Shown: positions 18,739 to 27,176 of the stretch, piece after piece
How positions within the stretch are numbered: the first letter of the stretch is position 1
Layout: every line of letters begins with the position of its first letter
Notes under the pieces: model-generated
The model's database searches: none
The model's input: only the letters and a program-made list of their open reading frames with translations
What the model was told of the DNA's origin: nothing
Assembly: GCF_003367905.1 (NCBI RefSeq)
Contig: NZ_CP029462.1
Coordinates: forward strand, 2,170,001 to 2,234,000
Direction: 5' to 3'
DNA: 64,000 bases
Source: Megasphaera stantonii
GTDB lineage: Bacteria; Bacillota; Negativicutes; Veillonellales; Megasphaeraceae
Program-made: the position numbers and the translations under genes

Positions 18739-19217
18739 TGAAATATCATATTATTACCATTGGAAAAATAAAAGAGAAGTACCTGACGGCGGGCATCGAT
18801 GAATTTCTCAAGCGGTTGCGGCCGTACGGGCAGGTAGAAATTACGGTGCTGCCGGAAGAAAAGATGCCCGATAATCCCTCGGAAGCCCAAAAGCGGCAGG
18901 TATTGGAAAAGGAAGGGGAAAAAATGCTGCGCCACGTCCGCCAGGGATCGTACGTATTCGTGCTGGACGTGCAGGGGACGCTGATTTCGTCGGAAGACAT
19001 GGCGGCGAAATTCTCCGAAATAGCCCTCCACGGATGCAGCGAGCTGACCTTCATCATCGGCGGCCCCTTCGGCTTGTCCGACGGCGTGCGCCGCCGCGCC
19101 GACAGCCGCATATCCTTCGGGCGGATTACGCTGACCCACCAGATGATCCGCATGATCTTGCTGGAGCAAATTTATCGGGCTGTCAAAATTCAGCGCCATG
19201 AGCCATATCATTGGTAA
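18738..19217 (+). CDS. rlmH: 23S rRNA (pseudouridine1915-N3)-methyltransferase RlmH
   Basis: This 159-residue SPOUT methyltransferase is full length. It shows MKYHIITIGKIKEKY, FVLDVQGTLISSEDMA, the knotted SAM site FIIGGPFGLSDGV and the C-terminal QIYRAVKIQRHEPYHW. It methylates pseudouridine 1915 in helix 69 of the 23S rRNA. The start overlaps the htrA stop (TGATG). Confidence 0.97.
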   Translation: MKYHIITIGKIKEKYLTAGIDEFLKRLRPYGQVEITVLPEEKMPDNPSEAQKRQVLEKEGEKMLRHVRQGSYVFVLDVQGTLISSEDMAAKFSEIALHGCSELTFIIGGPFGLSDGVRRRADSRISFGRITLTHQMIRMILLEQIYRAVKIQRHEPYHW

Positions 19218-19366
19218 AGGCGAGTAAAAAATTTCCTTGTCAAGCAGGAATTTCCCTTGCGTATGTGTAATACTTATTATATACGATATATCATATAGCA
19301 TTTATACATACTCGATTTGTAAGCTAGGATATGGTTGGCATTACATCGGAAAAAGGGGTTGAGCTT

Positions 19367-19849
19367 ATGGAAGAACGTACTGCGTCTGATATCATGGAAA
19401 AGAATTTTGTGACGGCAAGTCCGTCTACGTCCGTCTTCAGTTTGGTTCACATGTTTGTAAAAAATAAGGTGGCGGCGATTCCTATCGTAGACGAAGAAGA
19501 GCAGCTTATCGGCATCATTACCGACGCAGATTTGCTGTACAAAAAAATCAAGCCTCACGTTCCTCACTATGTCAACTTACTGGGAGCCAGCATTTATTAC
19601 AACGGCATCAGCGAGTACGACAAGGGCTTTAAAAAGCTGATGGCCTGCACGGCAAAGGAAATGATGACCAAGAACGTCATCATCGCGGCTCCCGACGCCG
19701 ATGTAGAACAGCTGGCCGGCGTCATGGTAGCGGAACATTTGAAGGTCATTCCCATCGTAGACGGCCGCCGCGTCGTGGGAATTGTCACGCGGTATAATAT
19801 TTTGGATGAATTGTACAAGGAATACGGCGCTTCGGAAGAAAATAAGTAA
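19367..19849 (+). CDS. Two-CBS-domain protein
   Basis: The 160-residue protein is made of two CBS domains, each with the VxAIPIVDxxxxLIGIIT-type motif (AAIPIVDEEEQLIGIITDAD and KVIPIVDGRRVVGIVTRYN). Such stand-alone pairs bind adenosine nucleotides and sense energy state. AAGGGG precedes ATG 19367. It is monocistronic with a strong terminator. The partner protein is unknown. Confidence 0.9.
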   Translation: MEERTASDIMEKNFVTASPSTSVFSLVHMFVKNKVAAIPIVDEEEQLIGIITDADLLYKKIKPHVPHYVNLLGASIYYNGISEYDKGFKKLMACTAKEMMTKNVIIAAPDADVEQLAGVMVAEHLKVIPIVDGRRVVGIVTRYNILDELYKEYGASEENK

Positions 19850-19870
19850 GTAATATCGGAGATACGCAAA

Positions 19871-19914
19871 AAGCAGTCCGGCAGACAGGAGATGCTCTGC
19901 CGGACTGCTTTTTT
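19871..19914 (+). terminator. Intrinsic terminator after CBS protein
   Basis: A 15-bp stem, AAGCAGTCCGGCAGA / TCTGCCGGACTGCTT, with a 10-base loop, followed by TTTT. Confidence 0.92.
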
Positions 19915-20032
19915 GACGTATCTTCTCTGATTGCCTCTTTTTCTGCGCGTCCATTCATGATATAATAACAGAATCATAAAACCATGACTGCACTGCAGCT
20001 TGGGAGATTTTATCGTAAATGAGGAGGAAGAA

Positions 20033-21568
20033 ATGGATAACAAAGAACTCGTTATTGTTGTCGATTTTGGCGGTCAGTATAATCAGCTTATTGCGCGCCG
20101 CGTCCGTGAAAACCACGTGTACTGCGAAGTATACCCGTATCAGAAGGCTCTGGCAAAAATAAAGGAAATGCAGCCTCAAGGCATTATCTTTACAGGCGGC
20201 CCGGCCAGCGTGTATGAGGACAATGCGCCGAAGATTGAAGAAGAAGTATTTCACTTGGGAATCCCTGTCCTCGGCCTGTGCTACGGCATGCAGTTTATGG
20301 CTCAGACCCTGGGCGGCAAGGTGCAGTCTGCGGAAATGCGCGAATTCGGCAAGACGCCGGTTACCGTCAACACGTCTTCCCCGTTGTTTAAAGGCCTGCA
20401 GGAAAAGGAAATCGTATGGATGAGCCATACGGACTATGTATCGGACATTCCCGAAGGCTTTGAAATCGTCGCCTATACGGATAACTGCCCCGTAGCGGCT
20501 ATGCAGAATCCGGCGAAAAAGCTTTATGCCATGCAGTACCATCCGGAAGTGCTCCATTCGGAACACGGCAAGGAAATGCTTCACAATTTCCTCTTTGAAG
20601 TCTGCGGCTGTACCGGCACCTGGACGATGGCTAACTATGCTAAGACGGCCATAGAAACGATCAAGCAGACCGTCGGCGACGGCAAGGTCGTGCTAGCTCT
20701 GTCGGGCGGCGTAGACAGCTCCGTTGCGGCGGCTCTTATTTCTAAGGCCGTAGGCAGCCAGCTGACTTGTATCTTTGTCGACCACGGCCTCATGCGCAAA
20801 AACGAAGGCGACGAAGTCGAAGCGGCGTTCCAAGGCTCGGGCATGAATTTTATCCGCGTCGACGCGTCGGAACGCTTCCTGTCGAAGCTGGCCGGTGTCA
20901 GTGAACCGGAACGGAAGCGCAAGATTATCGGCGAAGAATTTATCCGTGTATTTGAAGACGAAGGCCGTAAAATCGGCGCCGTCGATTTCCTGGCTCAGGG
21001 CACGATCTACCCCGACGTCATCGAATCGGGCGCCGGCGACGCCGCTGTCATCAAGAGCCACCACAACGTAGGCGGCCTGCCGGCAGTCGTCGATTTCAAA
21101 GGCCTTATCGAACCGCTGCGCAACCTCTTTAAGGACGAAGTCCGCGAACTGGGCGAAGAACTGGGCCTTCCCGATTACCTCGTATGGCGTCAGCCCTTCC
21201 CGGGACCGGGCCTGGCTATCCGCGTCATGGGCGAAATCACGAAGGAAAAACTCGCTATCCTCCGCGATGCCGATGCGATCTTCCGCGAAGAAATTGCCAA
21301 CGCCGGACTGCAGCGCTCCATTAATCAGTACTTTGCTGTCCTCACGAGCAACCGTACCGTCGGCGTTATGGGCGACTTCCGTACCTACGACTATACCTTA
21401 GCCCTCCGCGGCGTTACGACGACGGATTTCATGACTGCCGACTGGGCCAGAATCCCCTACGACGTCCTGGATAAAATCTCCAGCCGCATCGTAAACGAAG
21501 TAGACCACATCAACCGCATCGTGTACGATATTACGAGTAAACCGCCCGCGACGATTGAGTGGGAATAA
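20033..21568 (+). CDS. guaA: GMP synthase (glutamine-hydrolysing)
   Basis: The 511-residue product is full length. The class I amidotransferase domain has GLCYGMQ with the nucleophilic Cys and the YHPEV His. The PP-loop ATP pyrophosphatase domain has [13 protein letters not shown], and the protein ends in KPPATIEWE. It converts XMP, ATP and glutamine to GMP. GAGGAGG sets ATG 20033. The 3' end is the attachment site of the island that follows, a known integration hotspot. Confidence 0.98.
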   Translation: MDNKELVIVVDFGGQYNQLIARRVRENHVYCEVYPYQKALAKIKEMQPQGIIFTGGPASVYEDNAPKIEEEVFHLGIPVLGLCYGMQFMAQTLGGKVQSAEMREFGKTPVTVNTSSPLFKGLQEKEIVWMSHTDYVSDIPEGFEIVAYTDNCPVAAMQNPAKKLYAMQYHPEVLHSEHGKEMLHNFLFEVCGCTGTWTMANYAKTAIETIKQTVGDGKVVLALSGGVDSSVAAALISKAVGSQLTCIFVDHGLMRKNEGDEVEAAFQGSGMNFIRVDASERFLSKLAGVSEPERKRKIIGEEFIRVFEDEGRKIGAVDFLAQGTIYPDVIESGAGDAAVIKSHHNVGGLPAVVDFKGLIEPLRNLFKDEVRELGEELGLPDYLVWRQPFPGPGLAIRVMGEITKEKLAILRDADAIFREEIANAGLQRSINQYFAVLTSNRTVGVMGDFRTYDYTLALRGVTTTDFMTADWARIPYDVLDKISSRIVNEVDHINRIVYDITSKPPATIEWE

Positions 21569-21569
21569 T
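21553..21569 (+). repeat. Candidate attL at the 3' end of guaA
   Basis: The last codons and stop of guaA (GATTGAGTGGGAATAAT) recur at 36496-36512 with 15 of 17 matches, including 11 consecutive identical bases. The integrase pseudogene ends 23 bases away, the usual arrangement. Confidence 0.7.
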
Positions 21570-21575
21570 AGCATT

Positions 21576-21620
21576 AAACTCCATAAAACGCTTAAAATAG
21601 CGGCTTATGGAGTTTCTTTT
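21576..21620 (+). terminator. Terminator after guaA, on the island side
   Basis: The stem AAACTCCATAA / TTATGGAGTTT is followed by CTTTTT. It is carried by the island, since it lies inside attL. It overlaps the last codons of the integrase pseudogene. Confidence 0.8.
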
Positions 21621-22748
21621 TCATATCGGTGTACCAAATTTCCTGTTTTTGCTTTTTTGGAACTGACATTTTACCTAATTTTTCCATCACATCCAGAAGT
21701 TTTGTTTGTTGAGATGGATAAAGATGCGAATACGTATTCAAAGTTATTTCAATATTGTCGTGTCCTAGGCGTTTTTTGATGACCAATGGGGAAAAGCCTT
21801 GATTGACAAGAAAGGAAGCATGTGAATGGGCGCAGGTCATGAACTCTTATTTTTTGACGCCGGCTTTTTGACTGCCGTTGTGCAAATAACGCAAAATGCT
21901 ATGTTTAGTAATAGGGAATAGGCGGTCATGTTTGTGTAGTCTATAGATAGAATTCATGTAAGTTTGGACAATCGAACAGAGAAAAGGGGGAATCGTAATC
22001 GTACGGATACTTTTTGATGTTTTGGGCTTTTGAATCAAGTCTTGCCCGTTTAGGCGAGAATAACTTTTAGTGGTACTAATTGTTTGGGTGCTGAAATTAA
22101 AATCAGCTGCTGTAAGAGCCAGTAATTTGCCTTCGCGCATGCCTGTCCAGAAAAGCATCATAAAAATAGTATAATATAAAATATCATCCTTATAAACCAC
22201 AATAAAGGCGCGAAATTCATCGAGAGTCCAGAAACTTATTCGATCAGACCGTTTTTTTCCGATAGATCCGCAGAGACACGCTGGATTTTGCGGCAAGTGA
22301 TAGTATTTTACGGCAAAATTGAAAATTGCAGATACTTGATTGTTAATTGTTTTGAGATAAGTCTGTGTATAGTGTAACTGGCTTTTTTCGCGCGCGTATG
22401 TCGTACTAAAAAGCTGATTCTGCCATTTACGGATTGTTGCCGGTGTGATAGAAGCAAGTGGGAGATCCTTGAAGAATGGAAGAACCTTGAGACTGATAAT
22501 ATATTCTTTGTTGCAGTATGTCGTTGGCTTCAGTCGTACTTTAGCATCTTCCATGTACAATTCATAAAGTTCGCCAAACGTCATCATGGTAGAGCCTGAA
22601 GCCTTGAACTTGAAGGATTCTTCAAAAGTCAAGGCGTCTCGGCGTGTCTTGAACCCTATCTTTTTTTGCGGTTTCGTTGGCTTGTCCAATCAGTATAGTA
22701 GAAGGAGATGCCCCAAGTATTTCGATTTTTGTCCTAAAATGTAGCCAT
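21592..22748 (-). pseudogene. Tyrosine recombinase (integrase), broken by several single-base indels
   Basis: Pieces of one phage/ICE-type integrase read in shifting frames. AAGGAG stands eight bases before ATG 22748. The Arm-binding start (WGISFYYTDW) follows an in-frame stop that vanishes if a TTTT run loses one T and a nearby A-run gains one. A one-base loss near 22688 shifts to the core-binding domain. The catalytic domain shows Arg (FWTGMREG), then TAA at 21847. The HDLR box is readable only in another frame between a six-A run and a CCC run. It then resumes with HSHASFLVNQGFSPLVIKKR and the LNTYSHLY tyrosine box. As written it cannot make active integrase. Confidence 0.85.
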
Positions 22749-22766
22749 TATATTTTCTCCTTCCTG

Positions 22767-23258
22767 TTATTGTTCGGCAGTACTTCGATTTCTGACATAA
22801 AGTTGGTGATTGGCAGCATCATACCAATACGCAGCATTTCTGCTCAGTGTATCATGTATCATCAGGAGAGCTTGCGTGTGATTTGCCAATTCGTCACGAA
22901 GCGAAGTAAAGCAAAAGGCTTGAAGTACTGTCAACATAAGTATACCTATGAGCAAATACCGTTGTATTTTCTTTTTGGCATGTTTTTGTTCTGCTCTCAT
23001 GTCGTCTACAAACTTAAACGTCCCCCGTATACTATATAACAAGGTGTCCATCGTAGGTGTCATCGTTTTCCCTAGTGCTTCTACTTGTGGCTGTAGCTGC
23101 TCTTGTATGGCTTTTATTTGTTGGGTCAGCTCCTCATGTTCTGCTACTTGATTCGGCGTCTGTATGCCATAGTGAATTTCTTCCTTGCATGCAGAGAACG
23201 TAAAATGGTTAGCAGAATTTGAAGAATTTGTTTTAGAAGCATATAAAATTACTGACAA
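22767..23258 (-). CDS. Putative small membrane protein of the mobile element, probably 5'-truncated
   Basis: The open frame is 163 residues. From about residue 30 it is convincing: a glutamine-rich coiled-coil-like part (EELTQQIKAIQEQLQPQVEA), a basic stretch (EQKHAKKKIQRY) and one membrane helix. This layout resembles small mobilisation-associated proteins of plasmids and integrative elements. The first 20 or so residues lie opposite the tail of a plus-strand gene remnant and look like read-through across a recombination junction near 23185. Function is unknown. Confidence 0.5.
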   Translation of the reverse strand: MSVILYASKTNSSNSANHFTFSACKEEIHYGIQTPNQVAEHEELTQQIKAIQEQLQPQVEALGKTMTPTMDTLLYSIRGTFKFVDDMRAEQKHAKKKIQRYLLIGILMLTVLQAFCFTSLRDELANHTQALLMIHDTLSRNAAYWYDAANHQLYVRNRSTAEQ

Positions 23259-23283
23259 ATATCCTAAGCATTATAAAAATTAA
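23185..23283 (+). pseudogene. Remnant: 3' tail of an unknown gene
   Basis: A plus-strand frame ending in TAA at 23281-23283 reads as a plausible helical protein tail (AENVKWLAEFEEFVLEAYKI onward) in the same AT-rich codon style as the following defence genes, but it has no proper start. It begins where the minus-strand gene at 22767 loses sense. I read it as the end of a gene whose front was deleted. Confidence 0.35.
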
Positions 23284-23334
23284 TTGTAAAAGTAAATCTA
23301 TGGTCTGATATATTAATTGGAATGGGGAATAAAA

Positions 23335-26300
23335 ATGAAGAATGTATTAGAAGCATGTGTGCCAAGAAAAAGTATCAAACAAGGAACATTTAATCCGGAA
23401 ATATTTACAGCTTCACTAGATCCGGTTATTCAGTACTATCACCATACTGGCAATGATTATATTGATAGTTTGTATACTGATGCTGAAATGTTTTTTCGAG
23501 AAGCTACTTATCCTACAGATGGATTGAGGCAAACTGTAGGTAGTGTTTTTAGGCGCATTAGTGGCGATTCGTCAGTGCCTGCTATTTACCGATTGGAAAC
23601 GTCTTTTGGAGGTGGCAAAACGCATACACTTATTGCTTGTGTACATATTGCATATAAGGGTAAAGAACTAAAAAATGTTACACGGGATATAGTGAATGAA
23701 AAATATTTACCTGAACCAGGAAGTGTTATTGTTGTTGGTATTGCAGGAGATAATTTATCTGTTCAGAAAGTTAAGGGTGAACAATTGATTCCCTATACTA
23801 TATGGGGAGAGATGGCATATCAAATAGGTGGAGAAACATTATATACGGAAGTTCAAGGTGAAGCAGAATCTATGGCTTCTCCTGGAAAGCCCTTTTTTGA
23901 TAAAGTATTAGGTAACAAAAAAATTATTATTATGTTGGATGAATTAGCTCAATATGCAGCACGTTTAGAAGCTGCGTTGCCTAGTAAAGGTGCTGATCAG
24001 CTTAGTGCGTTTTTGATGTCTCTAAATAATTATGCGAAAACACATACGGGTATCTCTGTTATCGTTACGTTGGCAAGCGCTGCTGATGCTTTTTCTAAAC
24101 AAACAAAAGCACTAACAGAAAAATTAAACGAAATTAGGGAAAAAGAATTGTCCGGAGATGAAGCCGTCGCTTTTGCAGAACGCGCCAATAAAAGTGTAAT
24201 GAGCGTTGTCAGTCGGGAAGCGACAGTTGTTACGCCTGTGCAAGCGAGTGAAATTTCTCGTGTATTAGGAAAACGTTTATTTGAATCTATTGATAGCGAG
24301 GCCGCACATGGCGTTATGCAAGCCTATACAGAGCTTTATCAAAGAAATATGACGTTATTGCCAGAAGAAGCAAATAACGTAAATTTTCAGCAACGAATTT
24401 TAGAAAACTATCCGTTCCATCCTAAATTAGTAGACTTTTTAAATCAAAAGTTAGCGCTGGCAGAAAACTTTCAGGGAACTCGTGGTGTTCTTCGCGTATT
24501 AGCATTAACTGTGCGTGCGATTTGGGAAAATAAACTTCCTGTATATTTAATTCATGCTAGTGACATTGATTTACGAAAGCCAGCCATTGTTGATGAAATT
24601 TTAGGGAAAACGGGAAGTTCTGATTTACGCAATGTCTTGAATACAGATATTGGTAGTATTGAAACGAAAAATCTTGTCGGTGGGAAAAGTCAAGCACAAT
24701 TAGCAGATGAAAGAAATCCTCATCCCGATGGTATACCGATGTACGAGTTGACTTGGAAAACCGTATTTTTAAATAGTTTAGTAGGAAGAGCCGAAGGAAA
24801 ACGATCTAAAGTATTTGGAATTAATCAGCGAGATGCTGTTTTTATGACTAGTTCTCCAAGGTTGACGCCTACACAAGTTAAAACTGCATTAGACGCTATT
24901 ACGCAGGATGCTTTTTATCTTCGATGTGAAGATGGGAAATATTTTGCTCATCAAGACCCAACTATTAATAGCGTATTAGCCAGAATTAGGCAAAATGTTA
25001 GTTCTGGAGAAGTTCATAATAAATTAAAAAGTATTGTTAGTCCTATGATACAAGATGACTCGATATTTCATATTGAGCATGACGTACATCTACCACAAGA
25101 TATTCCAGATAATCAAGAACGGTTAACGGTAGCTGTAGTTAGCTTAGATGTAGAAGAGATTGATCCAATGGTTTTTTATGAAACTAAAGGGCCTAATCTT
25201 CCTCGAACATATCAGAATATGATGGTCATGTTGATACCCAAAACCTCTCATGTATTGACAAATGGTAATGAGATGGATTTGTTTGAAAATGGTAATAGTA
25301 TTAGGGCGAATAAAAATAATGTGGAGGTCATTGCGAGACAAGTGATAGCTATGCAAAAATTGCAGGCTAACCCACAATCATTCGGTATTAATCCGAGCCA
25401 ACTGAATGATCCCGAGTTTATAGAACGGAAAAGAGATAGAGAATTGGGATTAGTTTCAGAAGTATCTAATTTATATAATAGTGTATATTTTGCCAAAGGA
25501 AATAACATCGAACATAGTGAGTTGCGAGGAACATCAACAGAAAGAGGCGCAGCGTTTTTAACGCAAATTGTGAATATTTTGCGAACTGAAGGACAGATTC
25601 TTTCGGATACAGAAGAATTTAAGACATCGGAATTACAATCTTTGGCACAACAGTTTTTCTTCCGTACAAAAGACCATATTAAAGTACGGGATGTATTGCA
25701 ATTTTTACGTACAAACCGCTCGTGGCCTATGCTTCCCCAAAAGAACATATTAGAAAAAATAGTAAGAGAAGGAGTGAAAAAAGGTTGCTGGGTTATTTAT
25801 AAGATGAGCCAACATGCCGAGGAAACGCAGCCAGAAGAAATATATACACAAGAAAAAACAGTTAGTTTAGACATTAGTCTATTTAATGATGGGTATTCAC
25901 TTATGCCAGTTGAAAAAGCAAAAATTCGGGGATGGCTAGATAAAGATAAAGTACCTAGTGAAAAAGTCAAAACAGCGCTTGAAGAAATCCTTCAATCTAA
26001 TGGGGATGCTACTGTTGGGTCATTGATTAGTGCAGTGCAGACAAAGTATAATAACGTTGGAGAAAATCAAGTAAAAGGTTGTCTGCGAGAAATGGTAAAT
26101 ACGTCAGCATATAGCGTGTATAATGGGCAAGCTGGGCAAACCGAACGTCCAGAATTTATTGATTCGTATGACATATCTTTCAATGATTTTGAGTCAACCG
26201 ATGTCATTATTACAAAAGATGCTGTAAGTGAACGCGGGTGGTCAACCACATTTACTGCGAATACATTGCTGTCTGGGATTAGTGCGAAGGATACAGCAAA

Positions 26301-26580
26301 AAAAATATACCCTCTGTTAAATAAATTAAGCAGTTGGTATACACGGGGAAAAGCGAAAACCAATATAAAATATTTAAGTTTTGGGGGGCTACAATTGCCA
26401 AGTGGAGCTACCTTGCGAGTAGATTTTGGAAATTTAACACCTAGGGATATTAAAGAATTAGATGAATTTTTTGCAATACTTACTCACGTGGCTAAGTTGT
26501 CAGATAGCACAGATGCAGAGATTGAGTTAGATGATACTACTGATGATTCAGATGAATTGATTAAACAATTAAAGATGTAA
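23335..26580 (+). CDS. DUF499-type P-loop ATPase of a helicase-methylase-ATPase system
   Basis: The protein is 1081 residues from ATG 23335 (GGGGA nine bases ahead). It has a Walker A-like FGGGKTHTLI at residues 91-100 and Walker B IIIMLDELAQY near 198-208. The start (EACVPRKSIKQGTFNPEIF) and the whole N-terminal part fit the DUF499 family of AAA+-like ATPases, found in defence islands beside DUF1156 methyltransferases. It probably powers DNA translocation or target selection. It is first of four tightly spaced, co-directional, intact genes. The AT-rich codon use differs strongly from guaA, a sign of transfer. Confidence 0.88.
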   Translation: MKNVLEACVPRKSIKQGTFNPEIFTASLDPVIQYYHHTGNDYIDSLYTDAEMFFREATYPTDGLRQTVGSVFRRISGDSSVPAIYRLETSFGGGKTHTLIACVHIAYKGKELKNVTRDIVNEKYLPEPGSVIVVGIAGDNLSVQKVKGEQLIPYTIWGEMAYQIGGETLYTEVQGEAESMASPGKPFFDKVLGNKKIIIMLDELAQYAARLEAALPSKGADQLSAFLMSLNNYAKTHTGISVIVTLASAADAFSKQTKALTEKLNEIREKELSGDEAVAFAERANKSVMSVVSREATVVTPVQASEISRVLGKRLFESIDSEAAHGVMQAYTELYQRNMTLLPEEANNVNFQQRILENYPFHPKLVDFLNQKLALAENFQGTRGVLRVLALTVRAIWENKLPVYLIHASDIDLRKPAIVDEILGKTGSSDLRNVLNTDIGSIETKNLVGGKSQAQLADERNPHPDGIPMYELTWKTVFLNSLVGRAEGKRSKVFGINQRDAVFMTSSPRLTPTQVKTALDAITQDAFYLRCEDGKYFAHQDPTINSVLARIRQNVSSGEVHNKLKSIVSPMIQDDSIFHIEHDVHLPQDIPDNQERLTVAVVSLDVEEIDPMVFYETKGPNLPRTYQNMMVMLIPKTSHVLTNGNEMDLFENGNSIRANKNNVEVIARQVIAMQKLQANPQSFGINPSQLNDPEFIERKRDRELGLVSEVSNLYNSVYFAKGNNIEHSELRGTSTERGAAFLTQIVNILRTEGQILSDTEEFKTSELQSLAQQFFFRTKDHIKVRDVLQFLRTNRSWPMLPQKNILEKIVREGVKKGCWVIYKMSQHAEETQPEEIYTQEKTVSLDISLFNDGYSLMPVEKAKIRGWLDKDKVPSEKVKTALEEILQSNGDATVGSLISAVQTKYNNVGENQVKGCLREMVNTSAYSVYNGQAGQTERPEFIDSYDISFNDFESTDVIITKDAVSERGWSTTFTANTLLSGISAKDTAKKIYPLLNKLSSWYTRGKAKTNIKYLSFGGLQLPSGATLRVDFGNLTPRDIKELDEFFAILTHVAKLSDSTDAEIELDDTTDDSDELIKQLKM

Positions 26581-26590
26581 GGAGCATATT

Positions 26591-27166
26591 ATGCCGGAAT
26601 TAACGCAAAAACAACGTCGTATTGTACACGAGATGAGTCCGTTACTAAAAACAGCGCCGTGGATTATGCGAGTTACGATGCGGAAGGAGTTTACAGGGCC
26701 AGTGCTGGAACTTTGCGAACGCTATACGACAGAACGGAATACAGCCAAATTACGTGACTATGGGCGAATTTATAACACAAGTTTACGAGCTTGTAAACAG
26801 GCAATTCGCGTGATGCTGACTCAAGTGTATGATACGGCAGGAAGACCACTGGGGCTTCAGGATTTGATTGATGATACGATTATTTTTCGAGGAAATATAC
26901 CTCTTAATGAGACGATCGGGGCGAAGCTGGCGTTATTGGCAAAGCTTCATCCACAAGTTCGGCGGCAGGATAGATTGGAACTTATGGCTTGGCGAATTGA
27001 GCGATTTAGTAGAGAAGAGACGTTGTATTGGCTAACAAAAGTCAGCGTTCCTACCTATGGCAAGCGAAGTATAGAATGGGCTAAGGCCGGATTGCGCCTT
27101 ATGTTGGCTGGTCGACAAAATGATGAAAAAGAAATACAGACCTTATTAGAAAGACTACGAAAGTGA
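26591..27166 (+). CDS. Small basic protein of the defence operon, function unknown
   Basis: The product is 191 residues and rich in Arg and Lys, starting 10 bases after the ATPase gene with AAGGAG before ATG 26591. It is mostly helical (WIMRVTMRKEFTGPVLELCE; LELMAWRIERFSREETLYWL). No known catalytic motif is visible. Its fixed place between ATPase and methyltransferase, and its intact frame, suggest a structural or nucleic-acid-binding subunit of the system. I do not recognise the family with confidence. Confidence 0.75.
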   Translation: MPELTQKQRRIVHEMSPLLKTAPWIMRVTMRKEFTGPVLELCERYTTERNTAKLRDYGRIYNTSLRACKQAIRVMLTQVYDTAGRPLGLQDLIDDTIIFRGNIPLNETIGAKLALLAKLHPQVRRQDRLELMAWRIERFSREETLYWLTKVSVPTYGKRSIEWAKAGLRLMLAGRQNDEKEIQTLLERLRK

Positions 27167-27176
27167 GGGATTTTGT

